A stretch of 51,908 nucleotides of DNA, taken from contig FTLJ01000631.1 in NCBI GenBank assembly GCA_900155495.1, positions 1-51,908 of the forward strand, given 5' to 3'. The notes beneath the pieces were generated by a model. That model was given only the letters and a program-made list of their open reading frames with translations. It made no database searches and was not told the DNA's origin. A program made the position numbers and the translations under genes. Of the stretch, positions 1-11,464 are shown piece by piece; position 1 is the stretch's first letter; every line of letters begins with the position of its first letter. This DNA comes from Porogramme epimiltina (taxonomy: Eukaryota; Basidiomycota; Agaricomycetes; Polyporales; Polyporaceae).

Positions 1-298
1 GAGGCCGTGACTTGCGAGTCGCGCGCTGCTCGTCCCCTCGCGCGCCCCTCCGCGCGCCCCTCCGTGCGCCCCCTCACGCGTCCCTCTCTCGTGCTCCTCC
101 TGCCCCCCCTTGTGTGCGTTGTGAAGAAGATATCTAGTGTTTTTGGATGTAACTCTAAAACATAGCTCGCGCAGCTTTTCGCGGACATCATCACAAGACC
201 TGAATGCGAATAATGTCGCACGTCGCGTGCACATCGCCTGCCCCGCTCCTGTCCCTCTACACCACGCGCATGGTCGCGCCGAGCGACAGCCCCGGCAG

Positions 299-508
299 GG
301 CGACGCTCCCGACTGGCGCTACATCTCCCTCATTCAGCCTGAGGTCGCGCCCACTGCCGAGCCCACCTTCGAGCGCTGGTTCGACGCCAAGCAAGCCCCA
401 CTCCTCGCGCGCGTCCCAGACTGGCTCCGCACGCTCTGCTTTGCCCTCGCTGCCATTGTCGTCTCCTCCTGCGTGCAGCGCTGGTGCTTCAACACGGGTG
501 GGGGGTAG
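299..508 (+). CDS. 3' end of an unrecognised gene with a C-terminal membrane anchor
   Basis: This looks like the last coding exon of a gene that begins outside the window or in upstream exons I could not resolve. A plausible acceptor (CCCGGCAG) lies just before 299, and the frame stays open to TAG at 506-508. The protein begins GDAPDWRYISLIQPE, continues through FERWFDAKQAPLLARVPDW, and ends in a hydrophobic stretch (TLCFALAAIVVSSCVQ) followed by a short Cys/Gly tail. That is the layout of a tail-anchored or last-transmembrane-segment protein. The frame is also open upstream to about 137, but that part is Ser/Arg/Pro-rich and does not look conserved. I do not recognise the family. The main evidence that it is coding is the sensible hydrophobic segment and the clean 3' end. 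Confidence 0.38.
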   Translation, partial: GDAPDWRYISLIQPEVAPTAEPTFERWFDAKQAPLLARVPDWLRTLCFALAAIVVSSCVQRWCFNTGGG

Positions 509-1162
509 GGACAAGTATGAGTACAGGTGGTGGGAGGATGAGCATTGACCCTGTACATGCCTTTGTCGTAGCTAAAGAGGCGCGAACATATGTTGCTCAC
601 GTGTGTGCGGTGAGAATAGTAACTAGTTGTAGTAGATGTGCATACCGAAGAATGCCCTGACTTATCGTACACATTCTGGGCCCTTTACTAAGTATATGTT
701 TCTACATAAATCCTGTGGATTCGATCTAACTCTACGAGCACGGCGAGAAACAGGCGCAGCCTAAGGTGGAAAACACCTCGCGCAGCCACCTCGCGCGGCG
801 GTCTCGCGCGCGCGACCTAGGGTCTAGAATTAGGCGCCCATCAACCCAAGTAACGCGGTCGAGGCTGGTCCGTCACGCTTCTCACCCCCGGTCGTGAGGG
901 CTACCGGATTAGGGCGAGTCACCTCACGGGTGACGCGAGCTGAACAGGCCCTCAAGCGCGTAAGTATATATGCTTGCGCAGATGGGCGCCTGCGACCAGG
1001 CCTCGGTCAGACTCGCACGCCAGGACACCCCGTCTCGGCCCATCTCCACCTCTTCCCCCATCACAGTGTCGACCACTGCGTAGCCCTTCGACGCTCCCCC
1101 TTACCTCCTACCTCTCCCCCAACTCTTCTTCCACCCCACACTTCTCACAGCCCAGCAACAAG
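509..1162 (+). promoter_or_regulatory. Intergenic region and promoter of the copper transporter gene
   Basis: No gene is visible here. A TATATA stretch lies at 965-970, about 190 bases before the copper transporter ATG. From about 1040 to 1160 the + strand is strongly pyrimidine-rich (runs of CCCCTT, CTCCCCC, CTTCTTCC), as is common for fungal core promoters and 5' leaders. The first ~200 bases are probably 3' untranslated sequence of the preceding gene. I did not identify a convincing copper-responsive element. Confidence 0.35.
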
Positions 1163-2027
1163 ATGAGCCACGGCGACCACGGCGGACACGACATGCCGAT
1201 GCCGAGCGGGCCCAAGTGCTCGATGAACATGCTCTGGAACACGCAGGTCGCCGACACCTGCGTCGTCTTCCGGCAGTGGCACATCGCGGGGCCGGGCGCG
1301 CTCGTGGCGTCGTGCGCGGCGGTCGTCGCGCTCGGCGTGCTGTACGAGTACCTGCGCACGGCGGGCGCGGCGCTCGACCGCCGCGTCGCGGCGACGCTCA
1401 GCGCGCAGGGCAAGGGCAAGGCGGCGGCGGTGAGTGCGCTCGCTCAGGGCGAGGACGGGGAGGCCGACTCGGAAGAGGCGGGGTTGTTGACTGGTGCTTT
1501 GGTTGTCAAGGGGCGCAACTTGTGAGTGTGTGGGCCGTCGGTCGCTCTTCACCCGGGCGTGCAGGGGGTCTCGGGCTCCTCCTCGCCCGGTGCACCTCCC
1601 GTGTTGGAAGGCTACTGCATGCGTGCGTGCATGCGTGCGGCGGTGTCGACACGGGGCGGGGGCGGGGCGAAGCACGGTATGGGCAGGTCTCGGCGGAGCG
1701 GGGTGCGCTGACGCGGTACGGTCGGTTTGCAGGACGCCGCTGCCCCTGTCGGCCCGCATCACGCGCGCGGGGCTCTACGGCGCGCAGGTCTTCCTCTCGT
1801 TCTTCCTCATGCTCGTCTTCATGACGTACAACGTGAGTCTCTTCTTCGTGGCTCTCCCCTCTCTCCACCGCCGCTTGCGTGCTGACGGGTTGGCGGGTGG
1901 ACAGGCGTACCTCATCTTCGCGACGGTCCTCGGCGCGGCGCTCGGCCACTTCGTCTTCTCGGCCAACATGGACATCGACGCGGTCCTGTCGGGCGGCGCG
2001 GGCGGGAAGGGTATGGCGTGCCATTGA
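1163..2027 (+). CDS. CTR-family copper transporter
   Basis: Predicted high-affinity Cu(I) importer of the CTR/SLC31 family, which works as a trimer in the plasma or vacuolar membrane. Model: three exons, 1163-1521, 1733-1832 and 1905-2027, giving 193 aa. The N-terminus is His/Met-rich (MSHGDHGGHDMPMPSGPKCSMNM), as expected for the extracellular copper-gathering segment. TM1 lies near residues 41-66. A charged cytosolic loop of about 60 aa follows. TM2 carries the family's MxxxM motif as MLVFM. TM3 carries GxxxG as GAALG. The tail ends MACH, a Cys-His end typical of CTR proteins. Start: the ATG at 1163 opens directly into the metal-binding segment. The first intron (211 nt) is long for this window, but the join restores TPLPLSARITRAG in frame. 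The gene is convergent with SmD3. CTR family assignment is firm. Plasma-membrane versus vacuolar (CTR2-like) location is not decided by the sequence. Confidence 0.9.
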
Positions 2028-2471
2028 TTCTTGCGTATGTACCTGCGGAGACGGTTTTGTACGATAGCGGTTGTGCTGGACTCGGAGGGCAATTGTTTAT
2101 GCTCAGTGCGCACTGCACTGTTTGTTGTTTGGGAATGTGTGGGTGTAGGACACAAGACCCTGATTCATGTCAACGATCCGTGTGCGTGCTCTGCGCAAGC
2201 AGCAGTAAACGATCAAATTGCAGGTTTGATGATATGCAATTGGGATGTCTGAAGTGACATTCAGCTGGAATGGTTGAAGCACTTGGCCTGTCGGCACGTT
2301 GGTGGTAGGCCCCCTCTGAACACGCGGGGTGCAATATGCACAAACAATATGCCTGGGTCCTCGAATACGGATAATAGAGACGAGCAAGATCTAATAACAC
2401 ATGTACAGCTATGCGAACAGTTTTGAAAGGAGGCGTGCAGCATCTGGGTCCTCGCGGGGATACAACAACAT
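2028..2471. other. Convergent intergenic region between CTR and SmD3 genes
   Basis: This stretch lies between two converging genes and should hold both 3' untranslated regions. I see no open frame with family character and no strong hairpin or canonical AATAAA. Confidence 0.4.
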
Positions 2472-3094
2472 TCATCGACGGATACCTCTTGCCGAAGGAA
2501 CACCGCGGCCGCGACGAGCTGTAATCAAAGTCAGTGCACGCTCTTGCCACAATAGCGGAACCATTCAACGCACCGTTTGCTGTAGATGATGTCGATGGTC
2601 AGTAGCAGTGGAAGGGCAAACAAGAAGGAACACGCACCCCGCATGATCGTAGCCCTTCCACGAGCCGTACCAATACCTCTTCCCCTCATCGCATTCGGGC
2701 CCACACGCTTGAACCTGAAGTATTGGCGTAGCGATGAGCAGGGAGACGAACTACAAGGGCCGGCGGCGACTTACATCGGCGCGTTCTGCAGCATGTCCGG
2801 GACAATGAAAAATCTGACCATACTTCCCCTGATGTAGACCTGATCAAGCTGGGACACACGGCCGTCGCGCTGGGTCACGGTGATCTCCTTCAGGGAGATG
2901 TTGAGGTTGTCCTCGGCTGCACGGGAACGGCGCGCGGGTCAGTCGGGTGCGCAATACTGAGGTGCATGAGCCGCGACGGTACCTTCGGCGAGCCGGCCGC
3001 GGTAGAGCTGGCCAGTCTTGAGCTCGACGGTGATGATGTGGCCGAGGGACTCGTGGAGGAGCTTGACGGGTACGCCGAGACCTGCGGTGGCCAT
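2472..3094 (-). CDS. SMD3: Small nuclear ribonucleoprotein Sm D3
   Basis: Core Sm-ring subunit of the U1, U2, U4 and U5 spliceosomal snRNPs. It pairs with SmB and binds the U-rich Sm site in the nucleus. Exons on the minus strand: 3094-2983, 2916-2775, 2714-2638, 2579-2574 and 2518-2472, giving 127 aa. The Sm fold starts at [18 protein letters not shown] (Sm1), continues through [14 protein letters not shown], and closes with the Sm2 motif [16 protein letters not shown]. The C-terminus is RG-rich ([15 protein letters not shown], then ARRGRG), like the methylated tail of SmD3 elsewhere. The fourth exon is only 6 nt (CAAACG, coding Ala-Asn across its phases). Skipping it keeps the frame and gives a 125-aa protein, so the tail could be spliced two ways. 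The ATG at 3094 matches the family start ([11 protein letters not shown]). The gene is divergent from the CLC gene. Family certainty is very high. The micro-exon is inferred. Confidence 0.93.
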
Positions 3095-3674
3095 TTTTCG
3101 CGAAATAGAGGTGTGTGGAAGGAGCTGTCGGTAGCGGCGGCGCGAGCGATGTTCACTCGATGGCTTGGACGCGCGGTGGACGCGTGCACCAGGCTGCGGC
3201 CCAGCCTCCCCCAGAGCCACGTGGACTGTCCTAATTTGGGGGCCAAGGCGATCGGACAGGTCCGGCAGACGCGATGGGCGCTAACATTCAGCCAAGTGGC
3301 CGAGGGCGCCGCGTTTGGGGGCGGGCGTGGCGGAGCGACAAAGGGACGAGGGACGGGACACGGCCTTACCGACCAACACACCGACATTCGTTCACGCTCG
3401 TTCTTCTGCTTGTGCTTTCGCTTTCGCTTTGCAAGACGCGTAAATTTCGAGGGATAGCTCTCTGATAGCGGCTGGCTGCGCACGGTGGCATTCTTGTGAG
3501 TAGCACAGTCGGTTGGAGTCGGGTACCGGCACGGTCCTCATCGACTCGCTTTGGATGGCGGCGACCCCTCAGTCAGGTGCAGGACGTCTGTAGTCGCCTC
3601 GTGGACGGTATATCTGCGGAAAGACGAGCGTCCACGTAACCCCACCCTCCTTGCACCGCGGACGAACACAAGCC
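3095..3674. promoter_or_regulatory. Divergent promoter between SmD3 and the CLC exchanger
   Basis: These 580 bases separate two genes transcribed in opposite directions, so both promoters must lie here. A TATAT stretch at 3609-3613 sits about 65 bases before the CLC start. A pyrimidine-rich tract around 3395-3430 (+ strand) lies about 320 bases beyond the SmD3 ATG. No coding frame is supported. Confidence 0.45.
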
Positions 3675-6600
3675 ATGCCGTTGACGAAGAGCTTGTCAAA
3701 CCCTACTCTGAACGAGGGAGCCGAAGAGCCACCGTCGGGCCCTCTCAGTGGGCCATCGACTGTCGAGTGGCGGCGACAGCGTCTGCTCCGGATTGGAAGC
3801 CAGACTACCCCACTCGCCGAGGGCGAGCGCGACGAGGGTGAGCCCGGTGAGCCCGGGGAGTCGTCTTCGCTTCGCCCCGATCACCCAGCCCGCGCTGCAT
3901 CGTATGGGACGCTTCCCTCCCGCGCCCGCGCCAACGGCAGCAAGCACACGGCCACCTTTCGCTCCCGCCACGCCCTCGGCGCGCTCCCCAGCCTCCTCAT
4001 CCCCAAGAGCAGCCGCTACGCGACCCCGCCCACGCCGAGCCTCAACTCCCCCCGCTCCCTCCGGAACGGCAGCTACTTCGCGTCCCAGCGCCCCATCTCT
4101 GCCTACGACAGGCCCGTCGTCCGCGGCCAGGACGACCCCGACCAGCAGGGCGCGGTCAAGACCAACGGCGTCCGCGTCTGGTACTCGTCCTTCACCTCCA
4201 TCGACTGGCTCCACGACGCTATCAAGGACTCCGCCCGCCAGTCCGCCCTCCGCAAGCGCAGGTCCAAGCGCGGCCGCGCGCGCAGGCAGATCGACAGGGC
4301 CGTCGGCTGGATAACCGTTACTATCATCGGCTTCCTCACCGCCGTCGTCGCCTTCCTCATCGTACGCGGCGAGCAGTGGCTCTTCGACGTCAAGGAGGGC
4401 TACTGCACCACCGGCTTCTGGAGGGCGAAACGGTTCTGCTGTCCCATCCAGGACGATGACGTCCGTGCGTTCACGTCGGCGGTGCCGTCGTTCCTCACCC
4501 TTGCTGTGGAGGAAGACTGCCCGGCATGGCGCTCGTGGGGTCAATACTTCAGGCCGATTGCGGATAGCGCAGACTGGTTGGAAACGGAGGTCATCGAGTA
4601 CTTCACTTACACTGTCATCGCAGTACGTACCATGTTCTCTGTTCATTACATTTTGTCGATGCCTATACACGATTACAGGTTTCCCTGGCAATCATCTCAT
4701 CTCTCCTCACTATCCACCTGACCGCGTCGACGTCGTTCGTCACAAGGAAGGATTCAGGAGCGCTTTCGTCATCCTTTGTAGGGGGAGATGTGAAGGGGGC
4801 CGCTGGTGCTCCGCAGGGTCCACGGAAGGTCCTCTACTATGTGCGTCCGAGGTGCCACCCTCCACCGAGATCCACTCCCGTGCGTGTGCCGTATTCACCG
4901 TGGACTCGTCACACAGGCGGCAGGCAGCGGAATCCCCGAAATCAAAACCATCTTGTCCGGTACGCCTCTTCATCCTGCGATCCGCCTCAAATCTTGCTCA
5001 CCTTGTGGCTAGGGTTTGTCATTCACGGCTACCTTGGCGGGCGGACCCTCTTCACGAAGTCGGTCGGTTTAGCGCTCTCCGTCGCTTCAGGATTGTCCCT
5101 TGGTGCGTGCCTACTCACCGACGAGGCTTCCTCTCCCTGACGACAAACGGGCGTGGTATAGGCAAGGAGGGCCCATTTGTACACATCGCGTCTTGCATCG
5201 GCAATATCGTCAGCAGGTTCTTCAGCAAGTACGAAAACAACGAAGGTAATCACCCTCTGATCATATCCAACACGTAGTTTTAACCAACGGGTGTATACGT
5301 ACAGGCAAACGGCGCGGCATCCTTAGCGCCGCTTGTGCAGCCGGTGTGGCTGTCGCGTTTGGTGCCCCTGTCGGCGGTGTTCTGTTCAGTCTGGAGGAAG
5401 TATCGTACTTCTTCCCGGCAAAAGTCATGTGGCGGAGGTGGGTGTATGCGGACGACTGAAGGCGATCGTCTCCTAACTCCCGACGCAGCTTCTTCTGCGC
5501 CATGGTCGCTGCCATGACCCTCCGCTTCTTGGACCCCTTTGGCAGCGGAAAGCTCGTGCTGTTCCAGGTGACATATGACAAGGTTGGCTCCGTTACCTGG
5601 CCGGCTTTCGTCTGCGATTCACCCAGTTATATAGGATTGGCATGCATATGAGCTTCTTCCGTTCCTCCTGCTCGGAGTGTTCGGTGTAAGTGTTCACATT
5701 AGTCGTTTTGTGGAGGATACTCAAACGGGACCGGTCTATAGGGTGTGTACGGTGCTTACTTCTCCAAGCTCAACTTCCGTTGGAGCCGCCACGTCCGGAA
5801 CGGCACATGGATAAAGAGCTACCCCGTCATGGAGGTTGTCCTTGTACGCCCAACATGCCAATCACATATATGCACCATCCTGATGCGTCTTCAGGTCACC
5901 TTCGTCAGCGCCATACTCAGTTTCCTCAACCCGTACACCCGCATGGGTGGCACCGAGCTCGTATACAACCTCTTCGCCGAATGCCGCTCGGGCGGGAAGA
6001 ACACCCATTCCGGCCTGTGCGTGCTCGATCCCCCGACGCAAGCCGCGCCCGTCATCGGCGCGCTCCTCGTCGCGCTCCTGGTGAAGGGAGCCCTGACGAT
6101 CATCACGTTCGGCATCAAGGTCCCCGCCGGCATCTTCATCCCCACGCTTGGAGGTGGGTCGACCTCTGTTGTCGTCTGCAGTGGCGAGCCGTACTTATGA
6201 GTCTCCTGGATCTGCAGTTGGTGCCTGCGCGGGGCGTATCGTGGGCATTGTGGTCCAGTGGTTGCAGTTCTCGTACCCGCACAGCCCCATGTTCTCCGCG
6301 TGCAAGGGTGATCTTAACTGCGTCATCCCGGGCCTGTACGCCATGGTCGGCGCTGCGGCGACACTGTCTGGTGCTACTGTGAGTCCTCTGAGACTTATTG
6401 GCCTTTGGTACGACTAACAGCGCATGTTATCAGCGCACAACAGTATCGCTCGCGGTCATCATGTTTGAGCTCACGGACACCCTGACCTACGCGGGCCCCG
6501 TCATGCTCTCGGTTCTCGTCGCGAAGACGGTCGCAGACGCGATCGAGCCCAAGGGGATCTACGATCTCGTCATTGAGCTCTCGCAGCTGCCGTACCTCGA

Positions 6601-7361
6601 GGCCAAGCACGACTACATCTGGGGATCGCACGTCATGAATGACGCCGTACGTGCTCTATCCTCGGTTTTCATCATATCAATACAATGACCTGACCATGCG
6701 TCTATAGACGGACCGCGATGTGGAAGTGATCCACGTTGAACGCGACAACACCGTCAAGTCACTGACGGACAAGCTCCAAGAGCTCGTCAACGCCGGCCAC
6801 TCTGACAGCGGCTTCCCCATTCTTCGTTCGGACGAGGGGGGTTCCCGCATGGTAGGCTATATCGGCGCCAACGAGCTAGAGCACGCACTCAGTCGGTGTC
6901 TGTTTTCCGCTTTTCACAACGTTTTCGCTGACTCGTCCCGCGCGCCGCCCGTAGGCATAGTCGCGGACGACCCGGACGAGAAGATCTCGTTCCACCCGAC
7001 GGACCCGCACGCGGCGGGGCACGGCGCGGCGCAGCTGTCCGCGTCGGTGTCGTCGCTCGTCGAGACGGGCTCGGTCGTGCTCGGCCAGGACCCGTGCGAC
7101 TTCAGCTGCTACATGGACCAGGCGCCGCTCACGGTGCAGGACAACTCGCCGCTCGAGCTCGTGCAGCAGTTCTTCACGAAGCTCGGCGCGCGCTACGTCG
7201 TCGTCACCGACACGGACGGGTACTGTGAGTGGCCGTGGCCTGCGTTGAGTGTGTGCGCGGGCGCGTGCTGATTGGGGCTTTTTCGTTTTGTAGACCAGGG
7301 CGTCATCGACAAGAAGACTTGGCTTGCGTTCCTCGACGAGCTTGAGCACAAGTCGGACTAG
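3675..7361 (+). CDS. GEF1: CLC-type voltage-gated chloride channel / Cl-/H+ exchanger
   Basis: Homologue of yeast Gef1 and animal CLC-3/4/5, an endomembrane chloride/proton exchanger. Fifteen exons: 3675-4622, 4679-4840, 4917-4959, 5013-5102, 5162-5245, 5305-5437, 5489-5582, 5635-5685, 5742-5843, 5895-6153, 6218-6378, 6434-6646, 6708-6891, 6955-7224 and 7294-7361, giving 953 aa. About 210 residues of basic, Ser/Pro-rich cytosolic tail precede the first membrane helix ([19 protein letters not shown]). Filter motifs are GSGIPE (373-378), GKEGP (gating Glu417), [10 protein letters not shown] (proton Glu474) and GIFIP. Two CBS domains close the protein: one from about 776, ending at ELEHAL, and one from about 890 ([11 protein letters not shown] to LAFLDEL). 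Both key glutamates are present, so exchange rather than passive channel activity is predicted. The gene is longer than Gef1 (779 aa) because of the N-terminal tail. The ATG at 3675 is the first ATG in the open frame. The intron at 6892-6954 is 63 nt, frame-neutral and stop-free. Confidence 0.93.
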
Positions 7362-8010
7362 TTTGGCCCCTCTCTGACCTTTAGCTATCACATCACACGC
7401 TACCTGCATCTACACACACATCGTTTTTGCTCCCCTGTTGCTCGGCTGTACCACGGCGTTCGTCCCGTCTTTATTTCCCCCAAATCTAGGAACTTCCCGC
7501 ATTACGATAGCTTACGACGGCTTCCCGCAACTTCCTCCCTGGTTTGGACTTTCTCGCATTGTAAAGGCTATACCCTTCCCCCCAATCGCATTGTGTGCAC
7601 ATTGGAGTTAGGATGTCTCTGCGCTTGTGCCCTCCGCGGCCATCGCGACGCCGAAAACGCTCATGGAGCCGGTGTTTGGCGACACACTTGCGGCCGATTT
7701 GCTTAGCGGCCAATTCTAGATTTGCTAGGGAGCACAAAACATGATGTCAGCCCGAGATCCCGGAATGTGTCCGGTCAACGCAGGTTACAGCACCTCGTTG
7801 CCACTCGCGCAAGGCAGGGAATGTCCGTCGTTTGTTAACAGTTACCACGGCGCCTTCGTAAGCGTTGTTGTGCACCGTGGTAGTTTTCCTGAGCCTCCAA
7901 AGCTGTGACGTTAGTAGTAGTACTTAGTATGGTCAAATAGGCGCCAACTAACTTTTCCTGGAACTCCCAGTGCCCACCGTACCTCTACTCCTTGAGCAGT
8001 GAAGGTTCTG
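7362..8010. other. Intergenic region between CLC and F-box genes
   Basis: This should hold the CLC 3' untranslated region and the promoter of the F-box gene. Short open frames exist on both strands but have no family character. Nothing else is visible. Confidence 0.4.
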
Positions 8011-9627
8011 ATGACAGGCTCTAACGCAATGCGCTCTCATTCCCCAACATCGATTTCAGCACGATTGAGTGACGATCTCGCCCCTAATGTCGCCCAATGG
8101 ACGTCGAGACTGCCTTTCGATATCGTTCACTACATGCTTGATTTCGCCTCTGTCGCTGACATCGTCCAACTCTGCAGCACTTGCCGCCCGCTGCACCGGT
8201 ACACCAAGAACGGTTCGATCTGGAAACGGGCGTGCGCGCAGTACGGGCTTCACTGCGACGCCGACTTTCACCACTTTAACACCGCGCCGCCCTTCACGGT
8301 CTACACGCAGCTCCTCTATCCGTACGGGCCGCTCATCGGCCTGTGGGCATGCGACTATCCGCTTATCGGAGGCATTCTAGAATTTAGGCTACTCAAGGGA
8401 GACAAGGGGGAACAGGGCGGGATCGTCGGGGAGGTCTGGTCGTTTCCTCAGTCCAGGTCGCCTCCGACTAGACCCATTTCGCCCACCTACGCCCGTGTCA
8501 TCAAGATCTCTTTGGAACACGAGCCCCCACAGCCTGGAGACTACCCCTTCTTGATGAAGTTGATAGGGAGGCGAACGCGGCTCCGCGCCCACGTATTCTG
8601 CGTCGCAGACCCCACAGCGCCCTGCGCCGCCTCGCTCGTTCGCCTGCACGCCTCGCACCTTCGGCACCACTTCCGCTTCTACCGCCACGGGATCGACACG
8701 CCCTTTCCGAACCCAAACTACATGCAGTGGTTCGACGATCCCGCCGCGCGCCTCCCGCGTGTGCGCGCAATCCCCAACCCTGCCAGTATGGCTCCAGGCG
8801 CGCGCGACCTGCGCGCGATCCTTGGCGCATACCCCGCCCCGCGCGAACCCGTGCTCTGCGAGTTCCTCGACAGGCGCGATGGCCCGCCCGCGATCGAGTT
8901 CGCTTGCTCCGGTATTCCCGTGGAGGACGCCATGTTCGACTCCGACGCGCCGTGCCCATGCATCCCCTTGTGCTCGCCGCCGCCCCTCATCCGCGCCTTG
9001 TGCGGGCTCCACGCGCCGCGCTACTTCCCGCTGCGCGCCCCTGCGACTGTCCCCACGGCAGAGGGAACGAGTCTCGTGCGCGACCCCGCGGCGGCGGGAT
9101 GGACACCCGCCGCGCTCGAGGGGCTGTGGGTCGGCGCGGTGGGCGCGCACACGGAGGTGGTACACCTCGCGTGCGTGCGGAGCGCGGTGGGCGCGCAGCC
9201 CCCGTTCTGTGAGATTACGGCGATAAAGCTCGCGGGGAACACATCTGTCATGCGCGGCGACCTCAGCTGGCGACTGCTCGTCCCTGCGGCGGGCGGGCGG
9301 GTGCAGGTCGGCCAGGATCTCGCAGCAATGCGCAGCGCGTGGCAGGCGCGGCGGGGCCCAGCTCCCCCGCGGCTTTTCCGGGGCGTAGGCATCTTTGCGT
9401 ACTTTCGCGACGTGTATGCGAGAACAGTGTTATTATAGACGAGTCATGTCGCTGATGTCGCCACGTACAGGGAGTACCGGGCTCGGGCGAAAAACATTAT
9501 TGCAGGCATCATGAACGAGGATGAAATCCTCATAATCTGGAACAATGCCACGATTGAACCCAGGACTTATTGGCGCTATAAGATGTCGTCGACGTCGACT
9601 TGCCGCATGAATAACCCAGGAGTATGA
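8011..9627 (+). CDS. F-box domain protein
   Basis: Two exons, 8011-9398 and 9471-9627, giving 514 aa. Near residues 30-75 lies a canonical F-box: RLPFDIVHYMLDFASVADIV, then CSTCRPLHRYTKNGSIWKR. F-box proteins bring substrates to SCF ubiquitin ligases through Skp1. The rest is a long C-terminal domain with family-like blocks (YPYGPLIGLWACDYPLIGG, LEGLWVGAVGAHTEVV, and a closing NEDEILIIWNN...YWRYKM). This resembles the FBXO31-like substrate domain of fungal F-box proteins, though that is from memory. The frame of exon 1 runs on to TAG at 9436-9438, giving an odd tail. A GTACTT donor at 9399 and CGTACAG acceptor at 9470 instead join in phase to the conserved closing block, so the second exon is preferred. 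The ATG at 8011 is the first in frame; 8029 is an alternative. It is not related in sequence to the tandem F-box-like genes downstream. Confidence 0.75.
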
Positions 9628-11464
9628 AGAGTGTCGACGGAAGCAGTTCGGTGCTCACTCCATTTACATGACTCCCGTATCGTGCTGATTGTGTATTCAC
9701 AGTGCGTGCCCCTGTGAGCCGGGAGCATATGTCTGAGGTGCGTGGAAGCTACGAGGAGGCTACAACCCCATCTGTGACGCCCAGCAGGGACCCCGCGTGT
9801 TCAAGGGCTTGGATCTGTCTGGACTTTCCAACTTGACATCGAACGTCACGAAAATTCTTCACATGTTGGTTCTCCAGCTCATGAAATGCCAGTCGATGTT
9901 AATCTTTATATTAACAGTCTAGTTCTTCTGCGAGCCCGAATGGAGGCATGCCTGGAGACATTCTCCCCTTAGGAAGCTGGTGTGTTTGCTCGGGAGCACA
10001 GCGCGCTGTACCGTCAGTTCGCACCTGTAAATACAGCAGCCATACTCCATCCTTCCATTTGATACTTCCCTGCAATGTCGCGCCTGCTACTTAAAAGTTC
10101 TGAGCAACGCTCACCGCTTGCGCACGGCGGTGTCAAACTATCCAGGAGAAGAAAGCGTGCGTACGACGGAGCGCCGACGCGAAGACCCTGTCACTCGCGG
10201 GCGTGGGGCCTGGGTGGCAGCGGGCGGTGGAGCGCCTGCAGAACCTAATTCACCTGTCCATTAAACACTCCTCAAGTCTCTATGCGTCGCGATTTGGTGG
10301 TTCTCTTTATTAGGTTCTATACCTATGTTTATCCTCCATTGCGTCCTTTGCGGTGCGCACTTTAAAGTCCGCTCGAGGGTCGTTCACAGGTCCGCATTTA
10401 CTTACAGGATCGTCCACGCGTTACACGGTTACACCCTCATCGGGAAGCACGCCTTCCGGTACTTTCCCTCCTGCTGGCAATTGTCACGGAACGGCAACCC
10501 CGGAATGCGTCCGCAGGCTTCGCATCTCTACGTCTATTCAATCACCCCTTGTGAACCCTGGCCAAAATCATGATGGGCGCCCTCGTTTAGGCATACGTAC
10601 CGCCTTGTGGCTCTCCGACGGCTCCAATAGAACATCCCGCCCGACATTAGGGATGAGACCGCGGCCCGGAAGCAGCTACCCCAGATGGCCATATTTCGAC
10701 GGGTCAGAAGCGTTGATGACACCCCACCATCCTAACCATGTGAGGATGGGGCCTGGGGCCCTTGAAACTCTCCTTTCTCTTACACAACACAGTAGCTCCA
10801 AAACCGGGCCACGAGACGGCATTTTGCGAGGTTAAGGATTTGTATCACTGGATTTACGAGGGCTGGGATGGTACGTTCCACAAAAATAAGCAGGGGTGCA
10901 GTGCAGAGTCAATGTGTAAGCATCTGCTTGTAGTAAGAGGAAAAGCGATGACTTGCTTTGTTGAGATGTTAGAGGTACATACGCACGGTCACCGCCAGCG
11001 TGGAGTATGGTTTCACCAGCCTGACCATATGGTGATCGAGTTACACAACAACGTTTCCCAGTCACTCAAGTACCTATCGCTTCCACAGGATCAAACTTGG
11101 TACAAGATCTTAACCTGTGTCACCCCGAAATGACAAACTTGATAAAGGAGGAATGCCACTGATCATACAACTTCTGTCGACTTTTTTTTAAGTTTAGTAG
11201 GTACTCGGTAAGTCATGCGAAATACGATGCCTCAGTTCCAAGATGGACCACAGCGGAAAGCATGGCAGAAACCGTTGGCGGGGACTTCAGAGAATATGAC
11301 AACGAGGAACACAGAACATGTGCTACTGTGTGTGGAAGCTGATCTGGGCCTGAGCCTGGATGACTCCGCAGTGAGTTCACATCAAACGAGGATATCCCCG
11401 CCTTCTGAGAGGCGGATAGGACTTGGGGACTGAAGCTGGGGGACGGCTCTTTCCCGAGCAGGGC
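9628..11464. other. 1.8 kb region without a recognisable gene
   Basis: The region lies between the converging F-box and DUF4436-like genes. Frames of up to about 120 codons are present (for example on + near 10,760-11,133) but they start without an ATG and match no family I know. Base composition is closer to even than in the coding DNA, with several stop-interrupted stretches. It may include decayed sequence. I cannot name any element. Confidence 0.35.

Noticed and set aside
3696..4691. 331-codon open frame on the minus strand opposite CLC exon 1
   Set aside because: It is antisense to a coding exon with clear family motifs. Its product is Ala/Gly/Val/Glu-rich with no domain, as expected from GC-rich coding DNA read backwards.
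7999..8010. Start of the F-box gene at 7999
   Set aside because: The codon at 7999 is GTG. The first ATG in that frame is at 8011, and a fungal nuclear gene is expected to use ATG.
8389..9165. 258-codon frame opposite the F-box gene
   Set aside because: It is antisense to a better-supported frame and has no family features.
9399..9438. F-box gene ending at the TAG at 9436-9438
   Set aside because: Reading through gives an odd tail and loses the conserved-looking closing block, which is recovered by a good GTACTT...CGTACAG intron.
10762..11133. 123-codon plus-strand frame in the 9.6-11.5 kb gap
   Set aside because: It begins at TTG, not ATG, has no recognised motif and could not be linked to neighbouring exons.
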